The notes below the pieces were generated by a model, which was not told where the DNA came from, made no database searches, and worked only from the letters and a program-made list of their open reading frames with translations. Shown piece after piece: positions 1-5,017 of a stretch of 5,017 bases of DNA. Position 1 is the first letter of the stretch. The number at the start of each line of letters is the position of its first letter. Position numbers and translations under genes: made by a program. The stretch is from an uncultured Bacteroidaceae bacterium (GTDB lineage: Bacteria; Bacteroidota; Bacteroidia; Bacteroidales; Bacteroidaceae). Location of the stretch: positions 1 through 5,017 of the forward strand of contig CAKRMO010000105.1 of NCBI GenBank assembly GCA_934364765.1, written 5' to 3'.

Positions 1-666
1 GGGCTTGAGCTGTGAGGGGTTTGCGGCATCCGGCAGACGCAGCAGCACACCGTCGTGGTATTTCTCCATGCCGAAAAGCCAGATGCCCGCCGTTGAGCGC
101 AGCAGTGCGCCGTAATAGTAGTCGAGCGTGTCGCCCAGCATATAGTAGCACGAATAAAGGCTGCCGTCGCTCTCTATAAGTTTGGCCTTGCTCTCCATTC
201 CCGCCTCCCTGAACCTCTTTGCCACGCCGGCGGTGTGGGCCCTGATTTTGCGGAAAGGCATGTCGGCGGCCACAATCTCCCTCATGCGCCTGCCGAGAGC
301 CTCAACCTCTCCGTCGGTTATCTCCCCATTTTTCATTATGCGGCAGTAATATCCGTTTGAAACAGGCGTGTCAATCCTCACCGACGCTCCGGGAAACAAA
401 TCGCCTGCGGCCTTGCACAAGACAAAGAACAGCGAGCGGGTGTAGGTCCTCATGCCGGAGGGCGAGGATATGTCGAGAAACTTCACGTCGCTGTTTGAGA
501 AAAGCACATAGTTAAGGCTTCTCACCGTGTTGTTCACTTCAGCGCAGGCAGGCCCGTGTTCCATTTCCACGCCAAGGGCTTCGTATGCCTCGAAAACCGT
601 GCTGCCGAGCGGCATCTCTATTGTCTCGCCGTTGTTCTTGCACAAAATGCTTATTGTTCGCTCCAT
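1..666 (-). CDS. Nucleoside kinase (uridine kinase-like) with ThrRS-like N-terminal domains, partial (C-terminus beyond left edge)
   Basis: The frame is open for 222 residues from ATG at 666 to the window edge. Residues 1 to about 65 resemble a TGS domain (NNGETIEMPLGSTVFEAYEALG). Residues about 73-175 resemble the second additional domain of threonyl-tRNA synthetase: the segment around FPGASVRIDTPVSNGYYCRI matches the ThrRS pattern of YPGAK...GP...GFYYDF. The two HxxxH histidines of the ThrRS editing site are replaced by T74 and S78, so editing activity is unlikely. This front end is known from Bacteroidota and Firmicutes proteins of about 550 residues that end in a uridine kinase/phosphoribulokinase-type P-loop domain, which phosphorylates nucleosides with ATP or GTP in salvage. 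The P-loop itself is not visible here, so the kinase call rests on N-terminal architecture. A stand-alone ThrRS is less likely because the histidines are missing. The start is fixed by the Shine-Dalgarno sequence at 671-677. The gene follows the HD phosphodiesterase gene in one operon. Confidence 0.82.
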   Translation of the reverse strand, partial: MERTISILCKNNGETIEMPLGSTVFEAYEALGVEMEHGPACAEVNNTVRSLNYVLFSNSDVKFLDISSPSGMRTYTRSLFFVLCKAAGDLFPGASVRIDTPVSNGYYCRIMKNGEITDGEVEALGRRMREIVAADMPFRKIRAHTAGVAKRFREAGMESKAKLIESDGSLYSCYYMLGDTLDYYYGALLRSTAGIWLFGMEKYHDGVLLRLPDAANPSQLKP

Positions 667-678
667 GTTGCCTCCTTA
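667..678 (-). promoter_or_regulatory. Strong Shine-Dalgarno sequence overlapping the upstream stop codon
   Basis: Read on the minus strand the junction is TAAGGAGGCAACATG. The stop codon of the phosphodiesterase gene (678-676) supplies the first bases of AAGGAGG, and the kinase ATG begins four bases after GGAGG. This is the only strong Shine-Dalgarno match in front of a gene in the window. It supports the start chosen at 666. It also suggests that ribosomes ending on the upstream gene re-initiate on the kinase (translational coupling, an inference). Confidence 0.85.
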
Positions 679-2781
679 TTGTTTTCTGAAATTCCCGAAA
701 ATGTTGCTGAAGTTGCGCTGCCTTGTGTTGCCGGCGGTGGCGTTCAGTTCGGGATATTGTATTCTTGAATGATAAATTGTCTTAAGGTTTTCGATGAAAA
801 CTTCCTTTGTCTTTTCGATGTCGTCGAACGTTATGGGACACTTGCGGAAATAGCCCTCCTTAATCTGGCTGTCGATGATGCGGTTCACAAGTGCGCTTAT
901 AGACTCGTCGGAGTATTCCTTCAGCGAGCGCGACGCAGCCTCAACCGAGTCGGCCATCATAAGAATTGCCTGTTCACGCGTTGAAGGGTTCGGTCCGGGA
1001 TATGTGAAGACCTCCTCATCGGGCTTTTCGTCGGGATGCTCGTTCATCCATGTTATGTAGAAGTATTTCGCCTTGCTGCGTCCGTGGTGCGTGGCTATGA
1101 ACGCCTTCACCGCCGAGGGCAGGTGGTACTTGTCGGCGAGCTTAAGCCCCTCCGGCACATGGGATATTATAATCCTTGCGCTCCCTTCGGGCGAAAGCTG
1201 GTCGTGCGGGTTCACACCGCTCTGGTTCTCGGTGAAAAATGCGGGGTTCTTCAGCTTCCCTATGTCGTGATACATCGCCCCCGTCCTCACGAGCAGCGTC
1301 TTTGCGCCTATCTTCGCCGCAGCGTCGGCGGCGAGGTTCGCCACCTGCATGGAGTGGTTGAACGTGCCGGCAGCCTCCTTTGAAAGCCGCCGCAGCAGCG
1401 GGTTGTTTATGTTCGACAGCTCGATGAGCGTAACCGATGACACGAAGCCGAACAGCTTTTCCACCACATAAAGCAGCGGATATGAGAACAGCAGGAAAAT
1501 GCCGCTTATGAACAGATACACGTAAAGCATATTGTCGAACGACCTTATGTCCATTCCCTGCGCAAAGTCGAACGCCATTGCCGTGAGCGCGGACACCACG
1601 GTGGCTATGACCGCCGTCTGGAAAAGCTGCGAGCGCTGCTGCAGGTCGTGGAGCGCGTAGATTGCCGCCACGCCCGAGGAGAAGTTCACTATTATAAACT
1701 CAAACGGGTCGGCAAGCGCGAGCGAGCTTACGAATATCGTAGAGCCGAGGGTGAGGAACGCCGTGTTGGTGTCGGTGAATATTCTCATGAAGATGCCCGC
1801 CATGGCAAAAGGCACTATAAAGGCGAGCGCCCTCGACGTAGTGGGCAGCAGCGAAACCACTATGGGGAAAAGCGCCAGCAGCGACAGCATGAACGAGAAC
1901 GTGCGTATGTCCTCGAAATAGTTCTTGTGGTAAATCTTCACATACACAAAGAACGCCGTGAACGCCACCGCCACAAGCAGGAACTGCCCGAACATTATGA
2001 GCGGCATCCCCTTTGACGGCACGTTTCTCACCTGCGACTCCCTTTCAAGGGACTTCAGTATGTCGTATGTCTTGGCCGTAACAATCTCCCCCCGGTCTAT
2101 AATCTTCTGCCCCCTCTGCACAAGCCCGTATGTGGGCGATATGGCATCCATCAAATCGCGCTTGGCGGCCGTGGAGCGCTTTTTGTCATAGTTGAGGTTG
2201 GCCTCGAGATATTTTGAAAGATCAAGCTGCACCATCTGCTCGTGGGTTACGAGCGACGTGTCGGAATTGAGCAGGTAGCCGTATGCCGTGCGCGTTGAGA
2301 AAATCTCGCCGAGCTTGCGGCTCTTGGCCTCCCTGCCGCTCACCACCCTCACCGCGCTGATGCTGCTGTCGTTCATGGCACGCAGCTCCTCGCCGCGCAC
2401 AACCCCGGCGGAATATATGTCGTGCAGGCGGCTCACAACGAGCTTAACCACCGATGCCGGCGTGTCCTTGAGTTTTCCCGACTTGACATCGTGCAGAAAG
2501 TGGCTCACCTGCGTTTTGCCCACCGATGCGTCCTCGCTATAATACGGCTGGAACAGCCTCTCCACGCTGTCGCGCTCTGACGAAAGCGCGGCGTCGCTCT
2601 TGTATATCGGGAAATCATAGTCGGCAATCACCTGCTGGTGCGTCCACGGCTTGTTGAGCTTGAAGTCAAAGCCGAACCTCTTCTCGCGCGGCAGCAGATA
2701 GGTTACCAGCAGCACGCTGGCGAGTATAAGCCCCACCCTTAAAATCTTGCCCTGCAAGGAAACTTTGTGGTAACTGTCCAT
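676..2781 (-). CDS. 7TM-HD membrane phosphodiesterase, PgpH/YqfF family (probable cyclic di-AMP hydrolase)
   Basis: The protein is complete at 701 residues, the usual length for this family. Order of parts: a cytoplasmic start; one membrane helix at about 13-31; an extracytoplasmic 7TMR-HDED-type domain at about 32-258; seven closely spaced hydrophobic helices at about 259-446; and a cytoplasmic HD domain at about 466-620. The metal-binding residues expected of an active HD phosphodiesterase are all present: H476 in FNHS, H505-D506 in YHDIGK, H541, H565/H566 in THHG, and D611 in MADSVEA. Characterised members (PgpH of Listeria) hydrolyse cyclic di-AMP to pApA, and that substrate is inferred here from family. 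The tail after about 675 is polar and variable. The ATG at 2781 precedes a short charged stretch and the first helix; no Shine-Dalgarno sequence is present, as is common in Bacteroidota. The gene heads an operon with the nucleoside kinase 9 bases downstream. Confidence is high for the family and moderate for the substrate. Confidence 0.93.
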   Translation of the reverse strand: MDSYHKVSLQGKILRVGLILASVLLVTYLLPREKRFGFDFKLNKPWTHQQVIADYDFPIYKSDAALSSERDSVERLFQPYYSEDASVGKTQVSHFLHDVKSGKLKDTPASVVKLVVSRLHDIYSAGVVRGEELRAMNDSSISAVRVVSGREAKSRKLGEIFSTRTAYGYLLNSDTSLVTHEQMVQLDLSKYLEANLNYDKKRSTAAKRDLMDAISPTYGLVQRGQKIIDRGEIVTAKTYDILKSLERESQVRNVPSKGMPLIMFGQFLLVAVAFTAFFVYVKIYHKNYFEDIRTFSFMLSLLALFPIVVSLLPTTSRALAFIVPFAMAGIFMRIFTDTNTAFLTLGSTIFVSSLALADPFEFIIVNFSSGVAAIYALHDLQQRSQLFQTAVIATVVSALTAMAFDFAQGMDIRSFDNMLYVYLFISGIFLLFSYPLLYVVEKLFGFVSSVTLIELSNINNPLLRRLSKEAAGTFNHSMQVANLAADAAAKIGAKTLLVRTGAMYHDIGKLKNPAFFTENQSGVNPHDQLSPEGSARIIISHVPEGLKLADKYHLPSAVKAFIATHHGRSKAKYFYITWMNEHPDEKPDEEVFTYPGPNPSTREQAILMMADSVEAASRSLKEYSDESISALVNRIIDSQIKEGYFRKCPITFDDIEKTKEVFIENLKTIYHSRIQYPELNATAGNTRQRNFSNIFGNFRKQ

Positions 2782-2996
2782 TGCGTTCAGGTATTATAAT
2801 GCTGTTTTACGGAGCTAAGTTACTAAAAAACGCGCAAGCCGCAGCCCCACAATCCGCTCATTTTTTCAGGCATCTTTTCATACACCCCGTTTCCGCATTC
2901 CGCCACCGCCAAATTCCCCGTGCCTCAAAAATCCCGCCATAACCGCAAAATTTGCGCAACGCTTTGGTTTTCAGAAGAATGATATCGCATAAGACT

Positions 2997-3122
2997 TCTT
3001 TTGTAACGAGTTGTTTTTAAGATGTTTGTAACGACAGAAAAAAGGTCTGATGTAGTCCGGATTATATCAGACATAATTTTTTCTACATAGGACGTAGTTT
3101 TTCCTACATCAAATGTAATTTT
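2997..3122 (-). repeat. Degenerate 21-base tandem repeat array (three clear units, three fading ones)
   Basis: Read on the minus strand, 21-base units begin at 3122, 3101, 3080, 3059, 3038 and 3017. Units 1 and 2 match at 15 of 21 positions, and units 1 and 3 at 14 of 21. Unit 4 keeps only the core ACTACATC, and units 5 and 6 are barely recognisable. The shared pattern is an A-run followed by (C/T)TA(C/T)(A/G)T...GATGTAG. The inner part has dyad symmetry, clearest as TACAT-CAA-ATGTA at 3105-3115. If translated on the minus strand, the units give heptads such as KITFDVG, KTTSYVE and KIMSDII. A perfect direct repeat, TTTGTAACGA (3000-3009 and 3025-3034), sits in the fading end. The array could be a worn coding repeat or a non-coding element with 21-base spacing. 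Confidence 0.6.
3038..3072 (-). terminator. Candidate intrinsic terminator (hairpin plus T-run) on the minus strand
   Basis: GTCTGATGTA (3045-3054) pairs with TATATCAGAC (3063-3072) around the 8-base loop GTCCGGAT, with one G-T wobble in the ten-pair stem. On the minus strand the stem is followed by one C and then six T (3043-3038), the form of a Rho-independent terminator. It would end transcription coming from the SDR gene about 300 bases after its stop. On the plus strand a T-run (3077-3082) also follows after a 4-base gap, but no plus-strand gene enters from that side. The stem is weak in G+C and may be a by-product of the 21-base repeats. Confidence 0.4.
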
Positions 3123-3166
3123 CGGAGTGTTGGGGAAAGGACCGTCAATTATGGTTTTGCGATAAT

Positions 3167-3192
3167 TGTAGGGGCGTATGGCATACGCCCTG
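3167..3192 (+). repeat. REP-like palindrome, copy A
   Basis: The core GGGCGTATGGCATACGCCC (3172-3190) is a perfect inverted repeat with 9-base arms around a single G. It is preceded by TGTAG and followed by TG. A match continues to 3212: over 3171-3212 it agrees with copy C at 32 of 42 positions. It is non-coding, and its transcript would form a G+C-rich stem. Confidence 0.8.
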
Positions 3193-3252
3193 TATGCCAC
3201 CGCGTGAACCGCATTGCAAACCACCGCAAATGTATTGCATATCCGCGCAATT

Positions 3253-3278
3253 CAGGGCGTATGCAATACGCCCTTACA
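3253..3278 (-). repeat. REP-like palindrome, copy B (inverted relative to A)
   Basis: The arms AGGGCGTAT (3254-3262) and ATACGCCCT (3266-3274) pair perfectly around GCA. The reverse complement of the 26-base unit agrees with copy A at 24 of 26 positions, including the flanking TGTA. A and B therefore face each other across about 60 bases, like the inverted pairs seen in bacterial interspersed mosaic elements. Confidence 0.8.
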
Positions 3279-3318
3279 TATATACAACACACGATTAATC
3301 AACAAATTACCCTCCGCA

Positions 3319-3362
3319 AAGGCATATTGCATACGCCTTGTACACAACCGCGTGATACGCGG
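3319..3362 (+). repeat. REP-like palindrome, copy C (diverged) with a second hairpin
   Basis: The arms AAGGCATAT (3319-3327) and ATACGCCTT (3331-3339) pair around TGC with one mismatch. Position 3319 onward aligns with copy A in the same orientation. The right part adds CCGCGT-GAT-ACGCGG (3348-3362), a perfect 6-base stem that copy A lacks. It starts just 11 bases beyond the SDR stop codon, so these hairpins would fall in the 3' untranslated part of that message and may protect it from decay. No T-run follows, so they are not a classic terminator. Confidence 0.65.
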
Positions 3363-3372
3363 CGCGGACGAA

Positions 3373-4110
3373 TCAGCGCACATCACGCACTATCGGCAGG
3401 CGTTTCCACAAAAGGCGCGGCATGAGCCTCCACAGTGTTACGAGCGCGGAATACCGCCAATCTATAACCGCCACGCGGCGTTTGCACTCCACCGCCCTCA
3501 CTATTGCCGCCGCAACCTTTTCCTTTTTCATGACCATGGGGTAGCCTTTGCCGCCGCCAATAAGGTCGGTAGCCACGAAGCCGGGGCGTATGTCGGTGAA
3601 CGTTATGCCCAGACGGCGTTGCCACGACAATTGCTCAAGCGCGTCGATGTATGTGTTCTGAAACCTCTTGGTGGCAGAGTATGCCGGCGCCGGTCCGAGC
3701 CCCTTTGTCCCCGCTATCGAGGAAACCACGGCTATATGTCCGCCTGTGGCGGAGAAATGGCGGAACACCGCGCCCACACACCGCGCAAAGCCCTCGCCGT
3801 TTGTGCGCAGTGTGGCCAGTTCTTTCTCCGGGTCAAGACGTGCGTTCTGCCACCCTATGCCGCTGCAATGCAGATAGACCCGGGCGTTGAGCTCATTGGC
3901 AAATGCGGCGAGCCGTTCCCCCGTGTCGGGAGCGTTGACATCAGCTGCCATGGTGAGAATGTTTTGCGGATATTGCGCACGCAGGCTTTCGAGAAGTTCG
4001 CCCCTGCGCCCGCAAGCCCCGACTTTCCACCCTTTTCGGGCGAACATTTCAGCCACTTCGCGGCCTATTCCGCTCGTGGCCCCCATTATGAGTATGCTTT
4101 TTGCGTTCAT
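3373..4110 (-). CDS. Short-chain dehydrogenase/reductase (SDR family, NAD(P)-dependent)
   Basis: The protein is complete at 245 residues, the size of a classical SDR. The Rossmann cofactor motif is GATSGIG (G10, G14, G16), followed by CGRR at 33-36, whose arginines favour NADP(H), and by D57. The catalytic tetrad is complete: N104, S131 in VSSIAG, and Y144 and K148 in YSATK. PGFVAT follows at 176-181. The usual NNAG after strand 4 is replaced by HCSG (81-84). The C-terminus (about 219-245) is hydrophobic and basic (ALVTLWRLMPRLLWKRLPIV), suggesting membrane contact. The substrate cannot be told; fatty-acyl, sugar or steroid-like alcohols and ketones are all possible. The same frame has an ATG at 4152, but I chose 4110 because MNAKSILIMGATSGIG places the Rossmann strand at the normal distance from the N-terminus and a -7 promoter box lies inside the longer version. 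The neighbouring CotH gene is divergent. Confidence 0.9.
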   Translation of the reverse strand: MNAKSILIMGATSGIGREVAEMFARKGWKVGACGRRGELLESLRAQYPQNILTMAADVNAPDTGERLAAFANELNARVYLHCSGIGWQNARLDPEKELATLRTNGEGFARCVGAVFRHFSATGGHIAVVSSIAGTKGLGPAPAYSATKRFQNTYIDALEQLSWQRRLGITFTDIRPGFVATDLIGGGKGYPMVMKKEKVAAAIVRAVECKRRVAVIDWRYSALVTLWRLMPRLLWKRLPIVRDVR

Positions 4111-4112
4111 TG

Positions 4113-4144
4113 TTTCGGCAAATATAATGCTTTTCGTAAATTTG
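4113..4144 (+). promoter_or_regulatory. Probable Bacteroidota-type promoter for the CotH gene
   Basis: TAAATTTG at 4137-4144 matches the Bacteroidota -7 consensus TAnnTTTG exactly. TTTC at 4113-4116, 20 bases upstream, matches three of four bases of the -33 element TTTG. Transcription would start near 4149-4152, leaving an A/T-rich leader of about 20-25 bases with no Shine-Dalgarno sequence before the ATG at 4173. Confidence 0.55.
4119..4126 (-). promoter_or_regulatory. Probable -7 box for the SDR gene
   Basis: On the minus strand TATATTTG is an exact match to TAnnTTTG and ends 8 bases before the ATG at 4110. I see no -33 TTTG at the usual distance. If used, the message would begin almost at the start codon. 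The box overlaps the spacer of the divergent CotH promoter, so the two promoters probably compete for polymerase. Confidence 0.4.
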
Positions 4145-4172
4145 CGCAGCATACCATGTTTTTTATCACATA

Positions 4173-5017
4173 ATGAGAATATTTCTTTTGGCGGCAGCCA
4201 TATCAGCTACAGCCGTTTTTTCGGCCAGCGCGCAGACCGAACCGCTCACCGGGAGGGTAATCGGCACGGAACTTTCCGTTGACTATTCCACAGGCAACCC
4301 TTCGACAACCGTAAACACGAAGAGCAATGTGTTCGACGGCGACCTTTCCACCTTTTTCGCCTCCTACGGGCGCAGCTACACATGGGTAGGGCTCGACTTG
4401 GGGGAAAAGCACGTAATAACCAAGATTGCCTACGCCCCGCGCAGCGGCAGCGCGGCGAGAATGCAGCTGGGCGTGTTTGAGGGGGCAAATAGCCCCGACT
4501 TCACCGACGCCGTGCCGCTCTACATGATAAAGGACGTGCCGGAGGAGGGAAAGCTCACGACCAAATACCCGAGGGTTTCAAAAGGGTTCAGGTATGTGCG
4601 CTACGTCGGCCCGAACAACGTGCGCTGCAACGTGGCGGAACTGAAATTCTACGGCAAAAAGGGCGAGGGCAACGACAGCCGCTTCTACTCCGCCACAAAC
4701 CTGCCGCTCGTCGTGATACACACCGACAGCGCAAAGGAGATAACATCAAAAACAGTATATACGCCCGGGATAATACACGTGATTTCAAACTCGGGATCAA
4801 GCATCTTCACCGACAGCCTCGACATTCGCGGCAGGGGCAACGGCTCGTGGGTTTTCCCCAAAAAGCCCTACAAGCTGAAACTCGCCCACAAGGCGCGGCT
4901 GCTGGGAATGCCCGCCAAGGCAAAGAAGTGGACGCTAATAAACAACTACGGCGACAAAACGCTGGTGAGAAACCTGCTGGCGTTCAGGATAAGCGAAATG
5001 ATGGGAATGGACTACAC
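4173..5017 (+). CDS. Secreted CotH kinase family protein with N-terminal discoidin-like domain, partial (C-terminus beyond right edge)
   Basis: The frame is open for 281 residues up to the window edge. Residues 1-20 form a signal peptide (MR, a hydrophobic core, then SASA before Q21), so the protein is exported. Residues about 45-161 look like an F5/8 type C (discoidin-like) beta-sandwich: FDGDLSTFFASYGRSYTWVGLDLG at 54-77 is the typical opening, and FRYVRYVGPNN...VAELKFYG closes it. Such domains often bind glycans or surfaces. The CotH domain begins near 178: IRGRGNGSW (218-226), FPKKPYKLKL (228-237), LLGMPAKAKKW (243-253) and LRN-like LVRNLLAFRISEMMGMDYT. CotH proteins have an atypical protein-kinase fold; Bacillus CotH phosphorylates spore-coat proteins, but Bacteroidota do not sporulate, so the target here is unknown. 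The catalytic aspartates lie past the edge. There is no Shine-Dalgarno sequence, but the signal peptide fixes the start. Confidence 0.88.
   Translation, partial: MRIFLLAAAISATAVFSASAQTEPLTGRVIGTELSVDYSTGNPSTTVNTKSNVFDGDLSTFFASYGRSYTWVGLDLGEKHVITKIAYAPRSGSAARMQLGVFEGANSPDFTDAVPLYMIKDVPEEGKLTTKYPRVSKGFRYVRYVGPNNVRCNVAELKFYGKKGEGNDSRFYSATNLPLVVIHTDSAKEITSKTVYTPGIIHVISNSGSSIFTDSLDIRGRGNGSWVFPKKPYKLKLAHKARLLGMPAKAKKWTLINNYGDKTLVRNLLAFRISEMMGMDY

Larger units (their letters stand above)
2782..3372. other. Repeat-rich intergenic region without a convincing gene
   Basis: These 591 bases lie between the stop of the SDR gene and the start of the phosphodiesterase gene, both on the minus strand. From right to left they hold three REP-like palindromes (3167-3362), a degenerate 21-base repeat array (about 2997-3122) containing a hairpin with a T-run, and a stretch (2823-2996) in which I see only a small dyad, CGCAAAATTTGCG at 2944-2956. 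The phosphodiesterase promoter must lie here or further upstream. The nearest match to the Bacteroidota -7 box on the minus strand is TAACTTAG (2822-2815), one base off TAnnTTTG and without a clear -33 element. A 99-codon minus-strand frame (3224-2925) crosses the repeats and is probably not a gene. Confidence 0.7.

Noticed and set aside
1036..2016. Plus-strand open frames (1036-1383, 1648-2016) inside the phosphodiesterase gene
   Set aside because: Both are antisense to a well-supported HD-domain gene. Their compositions (many R, H, E, Y) are typical of reverse-strand reading.
2798..2803. TATAAT-like hexamer on the minus strand just upstream of the phosphodiesterase ATG
   Set aside because: Bacteroidota primary sigma factors use TAnnTTTG rather than TATAAT. 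No TTGACA lies 17 bases upstream (AACTTA is there instead), and the start site would fall almost on the ATG.
3167..3362. The repeated palindromes as a CRISPR array
   Set aside because: There are only three copies, in mixed orientation and with unequal spacing, and no cas genes are in view. CRISPR repeats are direct and evenly spaced.
4108..4152. Longer SDR start at 4152 adding 14 residues
   Set aside because: The extra residues are not expected before the first Rossmann strand, no ribosome-binding site precedes it, and it would swallow an exact -7 promoter box. It remains possible.
3214..4173. A 319-codon plus-strand open frame opposite the SDR gene
   Set aside because: It is the shadow of the SDR gene on the other strand. 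The SDR has a complete catalytic tetrad and Rossmann motif, while this frame is rich in H, R and C with no recognisable domain.

Overview
The window looks like chromosomal DNA from a member of the Bacteroidales (Bacteroidota). Four things suggest this. Two perfect matches to the Bacteroidota -7 promoter element TAnnTTTG lie in the one divergent intergenic region. A uridine-kinase-type nucleoside kinase carries a threonyl-tRNA-synthetase-like front end. There is a 7TM-HD phosphodiesterase of the PgpH/YqfF type. There is a secreted CotH-family protein with an N-terminal discoidin-like domain. Most starts lack a Shine-Dalgarno sequence, as is usual in that phylum. Coding DNA is fairly G+C rich, yet ATA is the favoured isoleucine codon. 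I cannot name a genus from the sequence alone.

Layout from left to right: (1) 1-666, minus strand: the first 222 residues of a nucleoside kinase whose kinase domain lies beyond the left edge. (2) 676-2781, minus strand: a complete 701-residue membrane HD phosphodiesterase, probably hydrolysing cyclic di-AMP. It is transcribed first, and the kinase follows after 9 bases with a strong Shine-Dalgarno sequence that uses part of the upstream stop codon. The two therefore form an operon and are probably translationally coupled. (3) 2782-3372: 591 bases with no convincing gene but much structure. It holds degenerate 21-base tandem units, a hairpin with a T-run on the minus strand, and three copies of a REP-like palindrome (GGGCGTAT...ATACGCCC), two of them as an inverted pair. 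(4) 3373-4110, minus strand: a complete short-chain dehydrogenase/reductase. (5) 4111-4172: a 62-base divergent promoter region. (6) 4173 to the right edge, plus strand: a secreted discoidin-like/CotH protein, cut off inside the CotH domain.

The genes do not form an obvious single pathway. The phosphodiesterase-kinase pair could link nucleotide second-messenger turnover with nucleoside salvage, but that is inferred from gene order. The SDR and CotH genes share a divergent control region and no evident function. I did not find a convincing new biological system. The most unusual material is the repeat-rich intergenic region, followed by the tight coupling of the phosphodiesterase and kinase genes.
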